DNA from: an uncultured Saprospiraceae bacterium | GTDB taxonomy: Bacteria > Bacteroidota > Bacteroidia > Chitinophagales > Saprospiraceae | Assembly (NCBI GenBank): GCA_937950315.1 | Contig: CALFDU010000013.1 | Location: 1 to 64,000, forward strand | Direction: 5' to 3' | Length of the DNA: 64,000 nucleotides | Shown: positions 41,840 through 51,438 of the stretch, piece after piece | Layout of the letters: every line of letters starts with the position of its first letter | Numbering within the stretch: position 1 is the stretch's first letter | Made by a program: the position numbers and the translations under genes | Notes under the pieces: generated by a model | Databases searched by the model: none | What the model was told of the DNA's origin: nothing | Seen by the model: only the letters and a program-made list of their open reading frames with translations

Positions 41840-44800
41840 TTAAATATAGGTAGTTTGATGGTGTGTATTTGATCATTGACCATCATGCTTAGAAAATATA
41901 TTCCGTTCTGTTGGATATTTGGAGTCAATTCAATCAATGACTGATTGTTTGGTGAATGCTGTCCGTATACATATTTGCCTTCAAGGCTAAAAATCTTAAA
42001 CTGGCTGATCTGTAATAAATCGGGATTGTCAAGGATCACCATTTCATCTTGGTATCTCGCTGTAATGTTGTAATTGATGATCGCGTCATTTGTACTCACT
42101 GTCATGCAATCTACCGTTCCAAATTCTACCACCGCAGAACAGTTCTCAAATTCTAAATCGGTCACCACAAATTCATAAAAGGTAGTTCCATCCGCGTCGA
42201 GAGGACCTAAGGTATAGCTGTCTTGGCCATAGCCAAATGCACCGTAGTTTTCATCGTTACCAGTAATTTCAAAAAACTGAGTGGTTTGGTTTTGGATATT
42301 AAAACTTATGCTCACAAAAAAGACTTGATCGCTGCTATCACAGGAAATGATTTCCGCTTCAAGATCGGAAATCATACATGCATCCGGATCACAACAAATC
42401 GCTTCTTCAAATTCATAGAAGTTGCTACAATTAGGGTCGCCTTCATCGATGACAATAAATTCTAGTATTGTTTCACAGTCTGCCATGATTGGTCCTACCG
42501 TATAGAAATCTTCACCGTATTCAAATATGCCATAGGAAATTCCGTTTCCTACCAATTCAAATCCATCAGGACTTCCATTTTCGTACTCAAATGTAACGTC
42601 GACCATGAAGGTGCCATCTTCTGCGCACTCATCTGCCTCCGCAAGAACTTCTCCAATGAAGCATTCTTCGGAATCCGCACAATCAAGTGCTTCAAATTCT
42701 ATGATTTGACAACAATCGGGATTGTCGTTGATACATATGGTCAATACGTCAACTTCATTTCCAGATGTGGGATAAACAATTTCAATGGGTAGATCTTCTA
42801 ATGCATGGAAAGCAATCACTTCATTGTCGACGATGACGTCAAAAAAGTCATTGGTTGCACCCACATATTCAAAGTCTAGGTCAATAAAATAATTTCCATT
42901 TTCTTCACATTCTATGGGATCAACTTGTAACTCACTGATCGCACAGTCAGGAATGGCACAGCAGATAGGCCCAATAAAAAGAAAGTTGCTAGTGCAATCT
43001 TGGTTTTCATTATCGATCACTATTAATTCATACACTGTCTGACAATCTCCCACAAAAGGCCCCACTGTATAAAAGGTTTCCCCATATTCAAAGCTGCCAT
43101 AATTGTTCCCATCGCCAAAAACAGTGAAAGTTGCAGACGCTGGATTTTCTACATTGAATTCCAAGTCAACAAAAAACATCCCATCGTCATTGCAGCTTTG
43201 CGGCTCAATGAAAAAATCACTTATGATACAATCGGGACTACAGATCGGACCTTGGAAAGCATTGCTGACGCAACAAGCTGGATTGTCGTTGTCACAAATG
43301 GTAAGAAGATACAGACCTATGTCATTTGCTGGAATACTGATGTCGGCTCCATTGGAAAGATCGGCATAAAGACCTGTATCTACAAGTTGGTTGTCTACAA
43401 ATATATCATAGGAGTCATTGGTGACTGCATTGAAATTGAAATTGTAAGAAAATGTAAGCTCTTCGCTGTTGCATTCGATGTCATCTATTATCAGATTGGA
43501 AAGGATGCAAATAGAATCCATACAACAGATTGGTTCTGTAAATCCGTTTTCAGCTTGGCAATCAGGAAACTCTACATCTATCAATATAAATTCAAAAATA
43601 GTTTCACAGTCGCCTTCCAATGGCCCAAAGACATACCAATCTTCTCCATACTCAAAGGTGTCATACACAATGCCATTGCCTCTGACGATGAAGCCTTCGC
43701 TACCTTCTCCCTCTACATCAAATTGTATGTACATGTCAAAAAGACCTTGACTATCACATTCGTGGGCTTCTATGAAGTAATTGCTAAAGATGCAAGGCAG
43801 CTCAGCACAATCTGGTCCTATAAATTCAAGAACCTCCGCACAACCATCATTGCCATTGTCACTGATGGTTATGATATCAAACTCTGCATCCCTTTCTGGA
43901 AAATTGCTTATGGTTATAGGTAAATCTGCATATTGAAAAGCACCTAAATATGTTGAACCTCCAAACACATCAAAGAATATAGATGTAGGCGATGTTACTT
44001 CAAAGTCCAATTCCAATGAATAGGTTCCGACGCCATCACAATCAAGTGGATTGATGGTGATATCAGAAAAAGAACATGGCGGGGTTTCTACACAGGTTAT
44101 TAGATAATCGTCATAGAATCCACAATTGGGTTTGGCTACATGCGCCACTCCAAATGCTTGAAGAATGCTGTCGGGTTGCTGTCCTACGAAATTATAGAAA
44201 AATGTATCTGGAAATTCGAATACAAATGATGTATCCACTGCTATGGAATCAACCAATATCTCAAATTGTTCGTTGTTGTTGCCCAGGTAGTTGAAATCTA
44301 CGATGATTCCGGCAATTTCATCGTTTTCACAATAAGAAGTGACAGAAACATCATTAATGATGCATTGATCAGGGCAACACCATGGTCCAGGTTGCCAATA
44401 AAAGTCAGTACAATCAGGATTAGATTGGTCAATGACTGTTACCCCGATTCCAGTGGTGCAATCTCCAGTCAATGGCCCAATGGTATAAAAATCCTCCCCA
44501 TACAAGAATGAACCTACGGGCACCTGATTTACTCTAAGCTCAAAACTGGCACCTACGTTGGAACTGTTCTGGATAAACACATTGGCATATCTAGCCAAGC
44601 CATCGCAGAGTTGAAACTCGACATCGACGATGTCAATCTCACACGCAATGATACATTCATCAAAAGGAAGTATCTGGGTTTCATCAAAACAGGTGAGGGT
44701 AGTATTGTCTATTGCAGCAAAATTATAGGTGGTACCATCATTGGAAAAAGGTCCGATTTCAATCGGAGAGGCCGAATAACTAAAAGATCCAAAAGTAGTC

Positions 44801-45003
44801 CCATTGCCTCCCAGCACGAATGTGGGACCGACTCCCGTTCCGGAGACCGTGATTAAGGCATTGAACGTATTGTTTAGGTCATTGCATTGCACAACTTCAG
44901 CAGAGATTTCAACATTGCATTGCCCTTTGGCTGCCATTGAGCACAGGCAAAAAATAGCTATATATATATAGTTATGTATTAATCTGTAAGTCCTTAAGTC
45001 CAT
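41836..45003 (-). CDS. Giant Cys-rich ten-repeat secreted protein with T9SS-like C-terminus
   Basis: 1055 residues from the ATG at 45003 (an upstream ATG at 45042 would add 13). The signal peptide is IYIAIFCLCSMAAKG. Ten tandem repeats of roughly 85-110 residues follow. Each opens with C-x-(I/F)-(S/N)-x followed some 10 residues later by another Cys, and most carry the core GSFEYGEDFYTVGP plus an acidic DCET segment and a final CC pair. The last ~75 residues resemble a T9SS sorting domain (FKIFSLEGKYVYG, ending in KLPIFK). Repeat unit not assigned to a known domain. It is probably a rigid adhesin-like surface protein. Confidence 0.82.
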   Translation of the reverse strand: MDLRTYRLIHNYIYIAIFCLCSMAAKGQCNVEISAEVVQCNDLNNTFNALITVSGTGVGPTFVLGGNGTTFGSFSYSASPIEIGPFSNDGTTYNFAAIDNTTLTCFDETQILPFDECIIACEIDIVDVEFQLCDGLARYANVFIQNSSNVGASFELRVNQVPVGSFLYGEDFYTIGPLTGDCTTGIGVTVIDQSNPDCTDFYWQPGPWCCPDQCIINDVSVTSYCENDEIAGIIVDFNYLGNNNEQFEILVDSIAVDTSFVFEFPDTFFYNFVGQQPDSILQAFGVAHVAKPNCGFYDDYLITCVETPPCSFSDITINPLDCDGVGTYSLELDFEVTSPTSIFFDVFGGSTYLGAFQYADLPITISNFPERDAEFDIITISDNGNDGCAEVLEFIGPDCAELPCIFSNYFIEAHECDSQGLFDMYIQFDVEGEGSEGFIVRGNGIVYDTFEYGEDWYVFGPLEGDCETIFEFILIDVEFPDCQAENGFTEPICCMDSICILSNLIIDDIECNSEELTFSYNFNFNAVTNDSYDIFVDNQLVDTGLYADLSNGADISIPANDIGLYLLTICDNDNPACCVSNAFQGPICSPDCIISDFFIEPQSCNDDGMFFVDLEFNVENPASATFTVFGDGNNYGSFEYGETFYTVGPFVGDCQTVYELIVIDNENQDCTSNFLFIGPICCAIPDCAISELQVDPIECEENGNYFIDLDFEYVGATNDFFDVIVDNEVIAFHALEDLPIEIVYPTSGNEVDVLTICINDNPDCCQIIEFEALDCADSEECFIGEVLAEADECAEDGTFMVDVTFEYENGSPDGFELVGNGISYGIFEYGEDFYTVGPIMADCETILEFIVIDEGDPNCSNFYEFEEAICCDPDACMISDLEAEIISCDSSDQVFFVSISFNIQNQTTQFFEITGNDENYGAFGYGQDSYTLGPLDADGTTFYEFVVTDLEFENCSAVVEFGTVDCMTVSTNDAIINYNITARYQDEMVILDNPDLLQISQFKIFSLEGKYVYGQHSPNNQSLIELTPNIQQNGIYFLSMMVNDQIHTIKLPIFK

Positions 45004-45409
45004 GTTCAAGTATTTCCTAATGATTTTGATTGACTGAATCAACCTATATAGTCCCTTACATTAAAAAATGTTGCTTCTAAACCATTGTAATTTTAACAAT
45101 ATGAATGATTCAATAGTGAATGTACAACTAGAATTGTATTAATCCCACCTCATTTGAAATTGCTTTTCCTCCAAGTCTAGAATTATTGCCTCAAACCTTA
45201 CAAATTCTTCGCATCGAGGCAATTAAATTAAAATTTGACCAAAAAAAAGTTAAAAAAGGCTGCAATGAAATTATACATAAAGTCTTGTAAATCAATTATT
45301 TATCTATTAAAAAATATCACAATACGTTACATATTACGATAGATTGTAATATGAAAGGTGTTTTGGAATAGAACTTGGCAATAGTAGTGAAGCGAAGTAA
45401 AAGTGTGCC

Positions 45410-45433
45410 CAATAGTGGGTTATAGCACTATTG
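45410..45433 (+). promoter_or_regulatory. Leader stem-loop of the 1960-aa gene
   Basis: CAATAGTG (45410-45417) and CACTATTG (45426-45433) form a perfect 8-bp stem with loop GGTTATAG, ending 33 nt before the GTG start. It may be an operator or a translation-control hairpin. Confidence 0.45.
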
Positions 45434-45466
45434 AGCAAAATCGAATTTATCTAAAACCCAAAAGTC

Positions 45467-48400
45467 GTGAAAAGACATTTAAAAAGATTTAAACAATTAC
45501 TGGCCTTCACCATGATGGTGATTGGTATAAGCCAGTCTATTGTAACCGAGGCTTACTCACAGACTCTCAACGGCCCACCTGGAGTGAGTTGTGATTGTCA
45601 AACAGGTTTGCCTACGGGATGGAAAGTTATGGATATCAGTTTTTCTGGTACTCCAGATGCTAATTTTGTAATCATTAATAGTTCTGACCTATTTAATGCT
45701 GATGAAACGCCATTGACAGAACCTTTTGCATTTACAGAAGGATCTAGTGGACGTTATGAAGCACAAGTGCTGGCTGATGTATCGGGAGCACCTGTAGTAG
45801 GAATAGGATTTTTAGACGGAGCAGGTCAAACTCAGATACAGAATATTTTGTCCTTCCCTGCATCGTGTACTATAAGCGCGGTTGAACTTGTTGCATCTCC
45901 AGATACGGATGCAGTATGTATTTCTTCCATGGCTGTTAATTACACGGCGATTATTCCTTCAGATCCAATGGGCGCATCTTATGATTATGAGTTTACTTAC
46001 ACAGTAAGTACTGATAATGGTGCTTCTACTTTCCCTATTTCTGGATCAGGCTCACCTGACTATACTTTCCCAGCTGGTATTCCTTTACCTTCTGCTGGAG
46101 ATTATGTCATTGGTGTAGTTGCTGAGCAGTTTAACCTAGATGGTACAACAACAGGATGTACTTATGAGGACACAGCTCCTTTGACAGTATATGATCTTTC
46201 AAATATGATTTCCGTAATGGGAAGTGATGAAATCTGTAATACCAGTATGCCGAGTAACTATTTCGTAGGTGACTTGCCTGGTGATTTTACCAATAATCAA
46301 GATTTAGAGTGGACATTGACTGGTCCTGGAGGAGTGGTAAATAATTTCACCGCTACTGGAAGTGGAACTTCCATTGACTTTGTGGGTCAACCAGTAGGAG
46401 ATTACGTAATCTCTGTATCGGGTATGACTGACGATGGATGTCTTTTTGATCTAGACTATGATGTATCTCTAGTTAATCCAGAAGGTGTTCTTTTAGGCCC
46501 AAGTGAAGTGACTTGTGGTTCGACACAAACATATACGGCAATGCCAGAAGGTGGAACGAGCGCTGGAACGGCTTGGTCAGTAGTAGGAGGAATCATTACT
46601 TCTTCAGACGATGATACTGCTACAGTAGCATGGGACACTGATGGAAGCATCACTGCTTCTGGTGTGACTGGAGATGGATGTATGTATACTATTACAACTG
46701 CTACAACCATAGTAAGTGGAGTAGAAGCATATTCAATTGAAGGAGATACGCACGTATGTGGTGATGAAACTATTGGAGTATACAATCTAACTTCTACTGC
46801 TGTTGCATCAAGTGGTTACACATATACATGGACGCTATTGGATGATTCAGGTGCAGCGGTTGCTTGTGCTATTTCTCCAACTGTAGGAGATGGAACAAGC
46901 CAATTGATTGACTATTCTTGCTTGGACATTGGAGATTATACATTGAGTGTAGCTGCGGCATCTACGACGTGCCCAGACTTCACAGTAGAATCACCTCTTA
47001 CTATCGCAGATCCAAGTATTATCAATTCTATTGCTTGTGTAAGTGGAGGATTGAATGTAACAATAGGAAATTCATGTACGCTAGAAGTTACTGCTGACTT
47101 GTTGTTACAAGGAGCAGGAACAGTAAATAATGATGCTTACGATATTGAATTAACCAATGCAACTACTGGCGAGGCAATTGTTGGTACCGTGCTTGATCAT
47201 TCATATATCAACCAAGAAATAGAAGTAAAAGTGATTGATCAATGTTCTGGAAACTCATGTTGGGGATTCATTACAGTAGAAGATAAATCAATTCCTGCTT
47301 TAGAATGTCCTTCTGTAGTACCAGATGTAGATTGTCTTGAAGCAGCAGATAAAACAAACGAAGACTTCATGCCAATCTTTGATCCTACAGTAGTTATTAC
47401 TTACAACGGTGATGAGACTTGGACACTTGAAGGATATGACAACTGTGGCGATGCTACACTTACTTGTGAAGATATCAATCAGTCAATGGGAGAGTGTGAC
47501 AACCCAAGATTCTTATCAAGAATTTGGACAGTAACTGATGAATACGGTGCGACTTCAACTTGTAGAGTTGATATCACTGTAACTGTGGATGATAACAACT
47601 TGGTTACATTCCCACCTAACTTTGATGACGTATTGCCAGGAGCAGAACCATCTATTGATGTTTGTTCTGTCTACCCAACAGATGCAGATGGTAACCCAGA
47701 TCCTAGTTTCACAGGAATGCCTGAAGCGGCATCTTGTGTAGATGTAGTAGTATTGGGTTATACAGATACTAACTTAGAATTATGTGGTGATGATTCACCA
47801 TCAAGAAAAGTAATAAGAGAGTGGGCGATTTGGAACCCATGTGGTAATGATGGTTTGGGTGAAGATTTCACTTATACACAATACATTACTTTGACGGATA
47901 CAACTCCGCCAATTTGTGCGGCATTTAATGAGTTTTCAGTGACAACTGATGGTCATGATTGTGGTGCTACAATCTTTGTTCCTCAACCACAAGTTACAAA
48001 TGAGTGTGGAAGAGTATACATCGATATGACTTATAAGTTGAGAGATGATAATGGAATTATTCCTGCATTGTTCTCTGACGAAGGAGTAACATACGATCCA
48101 ATGGCACAAGGATTTACTATTGATAACGTAAGCTTTGAGTCTGACTCACTTTGGATATTGTTTGAAGTAAGAGATGGATGTGGAAACAGTACTACTGATT
48201 GTTTGACTGAGGTTGCCCTTATAGACAACACTCCTCCGACACCAGTATGTGACTTGTTCAACAATATCTCATTAAATGCTGATGGAAGAGCGTACGCTGG
48301 ACCTGGAACATTTGACGATAGTAGTAATGACAACTGTGGAGTATATCAGACCGTTATCCAAAGAATGGATGAAGGAGCACCTTGTGGCGATTGCGCTACA

Positions 48401-51349
48401 CCTAGGTATGACTTCTTGAGCCACTTGGGAGATTTCAACGGTAGTTCTTACTTTATTTCTAAGTCACCTACGACAGGACCTAAATCATTGGCTTACGCAA
48501 ATGCTTTAGATGCGCACGTTGCGACAATTGAAACAGAAGGAGAAAACACTTGGTTGTATAACCAAGTAAGCGCTTTAAATATTGATTCTTACTTCATCGG
48601 ATACGTTGGAGAAGGAATTACAAATGCTGATTCACCAGAGAATAGTGATTTTGCTGCACAATCAGGTGGAGTAATGAATTATGATAACTGGGATTCAGGT
48701 GAGCCAACTTGGACACTTACAGGTACAGGAGAACTGTATGTAAATGTACAAGCAGGAGGAACATGGGCTGCAGAAAGAGAATCTGTTGCAAATCACTACT
48801 ATATCGTAGAGGTTGAAAACCCTTGTTCGACCTTCAGCCAACAAGTTGAGTTTTGTTGTGCAGACATAGGAACAGATGTACAAGTAAGAATGAGAGTCTT
48901 TGATACACACGGTAACTTTGCTGAGTGTATGGTAATGGTTACTGTACAAGATTTCAAAGATCCTACTGTATCAAATGTACCAGGAGATTTAGAGTTTGAC
49001 TGTGAAGATCTTGAAGGGACAGATTACTTATTAGGAGAGGATAGTGAAGACTTATTGTTATTCGGTACTCCGACATTCAATGATAACTGTGATTTTGTTG
49101 TGGACTACCAAGTGAATATTTCAAATGAAACGGATTGTGGATCATTTAATATCGTAAGATCATGGACTGCAACGGATTCTTTTGGTAATAGTGTAAGTGC
49201 AAGTCAGACCATTACTGTAGGAGAATTGACTCCATTTAGTTTTGGAAATATTGACTTCCCAGATGATTATGATGCAATGGATTGTAGCGCAGGAGTATCT
49301 CCAGATGACTTACCTTTTGAAAATGCATATCCAGTATTGATTGGACAGAACGCATGTTCTAACGTAACATTTGCCTATGATGATCAAGTGTTTAATTACA
49401 CAGAGATTGCTTGTGCTAAGATTTTGAGAACATGGACCGTGATCGATTGGTGTCAGCCAGGAGTTGAGTGGACGCATGTTCAAGTTATCAAGATTTTTGA
49501 TTCTGAAGCGCCTGTAGTTGTTAGTGGATGTCAAGATTTGACGGAAGTGGCAGGAGAAGAAGTAGGTAACTGTATGATTGAAACGTACGAATCAGGTTTG
49601 GGACTTTCAGTTGCAGATAATTGCAGTACGTTCAACCAGATTCAGGTTTGGTACGACTTAGATTTAAACAACGATGGTTCATATGAAATGACTGGAGTTC
49701 AGTCTGACAATGCCAACGGAATATATCCATACGGTACACACAAGATTACTTGGTACGCATTGGATAATTGTGGAAACGAAATGGCACCATGTTCAATGAC
49801 CTTCATCATCGAAGGTGAGACAGATGGGCCAACTGCATACTGCTTGACGGAAGTTGTAACAACGATTCCAGTAGCAGGAACAGCTGAGATTTGGGCTGCT
49901 GACTTTGATCAAGGATCATTTGCTGGCAACTGTAATGAAAATGATGATTTATCTTTCTCATTCTCAGCAGATATCACAGATACATTCAGAGAGTTTGATT
50001 GTTCAGATTTGGCTCAAGGTGTAACTGATACAATTCAATTGGAAATGTGGGTTACTGATAGCAATGGAGACCAGAGTTACTGTACTACATTCCTAATCCT
50101 GCAAGACAACCACGATGTATGTCCTAATGGAGGGGCAAGTAGAGCTATGATTGCTGGTAAAGTTTATACTGAAACAGGAGAGATGGTTGATCAAGTTGAG
50201 ATGTCATTGATGGCTGGTGAAGTAGCACCAATGATGACTTACATGACTGAAGATGGAGAATACGGATTTGCTGACGTACCAATGTACAATGACTATCAAG
50301 TAAATGCTTATAGCAATGATAACCCATTGAATGGTGTATCTACGTTGGATATCGTATTGATCCAGAGACACATTTTGGGTCTACAAGACTTGAATAGTCC
50401 TTACAAATTGATAGCAGCAGATGCAAACAATTCTAGTTCAGTTTCAGCGATTGACTTGATTGTCATCAGAAAACTGATTTTAGGACTTACATCAGAGTTT
50501 CCAAATAATGATTCATGGAGATTTGTTGATCAAGAATACGCATTCGTTGATGAGACATCGCCATGGCCATTTAGTGAAGCATTGTACATAAATGATCTCG
50601 ACCACAACTTGAACGATGAAGATTTCATCGCTGTGAAGATAGGAGACGTGAACAACACAGTAGTTGCTAACTATACTTCTAATCCAGTTGAGTTGAGAAG
50701 CAATGAGAAATTTGAAATAGGACTAAACTCTGCAGAGCTTGATAACGGTAATAGTAAGCTAGAACTTACTGCTGCCAATGATGGAAGCTTCGTAGGAGCT
50801 CAGTTCTCTATCTCTCTAGAAGGAGGAGAATTGATGAATGTTATTCCAGGTGCATTGACATTAACTGAAAAGAACTTCACGATTGCTAATGGTGAATTGC
50901 TTGTAAGTTTTGATCAAGTAGATGGAGTAAATGTGTCAGAAGACGATGTATTGTTTGCAGTAGAGTTATCTAATGCTAAAACAGTAAACTTGACTGAGAC
51001 ACTAAGATCAGAAGTATACGTTGAAGGTAATGGTGGCGTAGAGGTAATGGAGATTGAACTTGACTCAGCTGTTGATGCTGATGCGATTGGATTCTCTGTG
51101 TATCAAAACACACCAAACCCGTTCTCTGAAGAAACGACAATTGCTTTTGAACTACCAAGTTCTAGTGTAGTGAATTTACAAGTATTTGATAATAGTGGTA
51201 AAGTGCTCTTTGCTGATTCAGGAAATTTCAATAGGGGATATAACGAATTTTCCATCAAGCAATCAGAATTAGAAACAACGGGCATACTCTATTATCAGAT
51301 TTCAACCGACACTCATATTGCTACACGAAAAATGATAGTACTTAAGTAA
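45467..51349 (+). CDS. Giant secreted protein: Ig-like, C-type lectin, dockerin, cohesin-like, T9SS
   Basis: 1960 residues with a GTG start. The signal peptide reaches about SIVTEAYS. The N-terminal half (about 30-970) carries Cys-containing Ig/PKD- and HYR-like beta modules. A C-type-lectin domain covers about 980-1120 (HVATIETEGENTWLYNQV, YDNWDSGEP). HYR-like modules recur to about 1570. A dockerin pair follows at about 1620-1685 (GVSTLDIVLIQRHILG, then ISAIDL-like VSAIDLIVIRKLILG). A cohesin-like beta sandwich covers about 1740-1860 and a T9SS sorting domain runs from NTPNPFSEE (about 1880). It should be exported and surface-bound. The order dockerin then cohesin-like is shared with the next gene. 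Confidence 0.87.
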   Translation: MKRHLKRFKQLLAFTMMVIGISQSIVTEAYSQTLNGPPGVSCDCQTGLPTGWKVMDISFSGTPDANFVIINSSDLFNADETPLTEPFAFTEGSSGRYEAQVLADVSGAPVVGIGFLDGAGQTQIQNILSFPASCTISAVELVASPDTDAVCISSMAVNYTAIIPSDPMGASYDYEFTYTVSTDNGASTFPISGSGSPDYTFPAGIPLPSAGDYVIGVVAEQFNLDGTTTGCTYEDTAPLTVYDLSNMISVMGSDEICNTSMPSNYFVGDLPGDFTNNQDLEWTLTGPGGVVNNFTATGSGTSIDFVGQPVGDYVISVSGMTDDGCLFDLDYDVSLVNPEGVLLGPSEVTCGSTQTYTAMPEGGTSAGTAWSVVGGIITSSDDDTATVAWDTDGSITASGVTGDGCMYTITTATTIVSGVEAYSIEGDTHVCGDETIGVYNLTSTAVASSGYTYTWTLLDDSGAAVACAISPTVGDGTSQLIDYSCLDIGDYTLSVAAASTTCPDFTVESPLTIADPSIINSIACVSGGLNVTIGNSCTLEVTADLLLQGAGTVNNDAYDIELTNATTGEAIVGTVLDHSYINQEIEVKVIDQCSGNSCWGFITVEDKSIPALECPSVVPDVDCLEAADKTNEDFMPIFDPTVVITYNGDETWTLEGYDNCGDATLTCEDINQSMGECDNPRFLSRIWTVTDEYGATSTCRVDITVTVDDNNLVTFPPNFDDVLPGAEPSIDVCSVYPTDADGNPDPSFTGMPEAASCVDVVVLGYTDTNLELCGDDSPSRKVIREWAIWNPCGNDGLGEDFTYTQYITLTDTTPPICAAFNEFSVTTDGHDCGATIFVPQPQVTNECGRVYIDMTYKLRDDNGIIPALFSDEGVTYDPMAQGFTIDNVSFESDSLWILFEVRDGCGNSTTDCLTEVALIDNTPPTPVCDLFNNISLNADGRAYAGPGTFDDSSNDNCGVYQTVIQRMDEGAPCGDCATPRYDFLSHLGDFNGSSYFISKSPTTGPKSLAYANALDAHVATIETEGENTWLYNQVSALNIDSYFIGYVGEGITNADSPENSDFAAQSGGVMNYDNWDSGEPTWTLTGTGELYVNVQAGGTWAAERESVANHYYIVEVENPCSTFSQQVEFCCADIGTDVQVRMRVFDTHGNFAECMVMVTVQDFKDPTVSNVPGDLEFDCEDLEGTDYLLGEDSEDLLLFGTPTFNDNCDFVVDYQVNISNETDCGSFNIVRSWTATDSFGNSVSASQTITVGELTPFSFGNIDFPDDYDAMDCSAGVSPDDLPFENAYPVLIGQNACSNVTFAYDDQVFNYTEIACAKILRTWTVIDWCQPGVEWTHVQVIKIFDSEAPVVVSGCQDLTEVAGEEVGNCMIETYESGLGLSVADNCSTFNQIQVWYDLDLNNDGSYEMTGVQSDNANGIYPYGTHKITWYALDNCGNEMAPCSMTFIIEGETDGPTAYCLTEVVTTIPVAGTAEIWAADFDQGSFAGNCNENDDLSFSFSADITDTFREFDCSDLAQGVTDTIQLEMWVTDSNGDQSYCTTFLILQDNHDVCPNGGASRAMIAGKVYTETGEMVDQVEMSLMAGEVAPMMTYMTEDGEYGFADVPMYNDYQVNAYSNDNPLNGVSTLDIVLIQRHILGLQDLNSPYKLIAADANNSSSVSAIDLIVIRKLILGLTSEFPNNDSWRFVDQEYAFVDETSPWPFSEALYINDLDHNLNDEDFIAVKIGDVNNTVVANYTSNPVELRSNEKFEIGLNSAELDNGNSKLELTAANDGSFVGAQFSISLEGGELMNVIPGALTLTEKNFTIANGELLVSFDQVDGVNVSEDDVLFAVELSNAKTVNLTETLRSEVYVEGNGGVEVMEIELDSAVDADAIGFSVYQNTPNPFSEETTIAFELPSSSVVNLQVFDNSGKVLFADSGNFNRGYNEFSIKQSELETTGILYYQISTDTHIATRKMIVLK

Positions 51350-51370
51350 ATATAAAAATTAAAATAAGTG

Positions 51371-51399
51371 GGTCCTGCTTTTTGAAGTAGAGCAGGACC
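51371..51399 (+). other. Intergenic stem-loop between the two giant genes
   Basis: GGTCCTGCT and AGCAGGACC form a perfect 9-bp stem with an 11-nt loop. The only T's after it are scattered, so it is a poor terminator. It may stabilise the upstream mRNA or attenuate expression of the 1355-aa gene. The gap between the genes is 89 nt. Confidence 0.55.
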
Positions 51400-51438
51400 T
51401 ACTATAAAGATTTATTCGCAAACTCTGATTAAAAAAAA

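Noticed and set aside
43198-43923. 241-codon plus-strand frame antisense to the ten-repeat gene
   Set aside because: Entirely inside a well-supported gene and without protein features.
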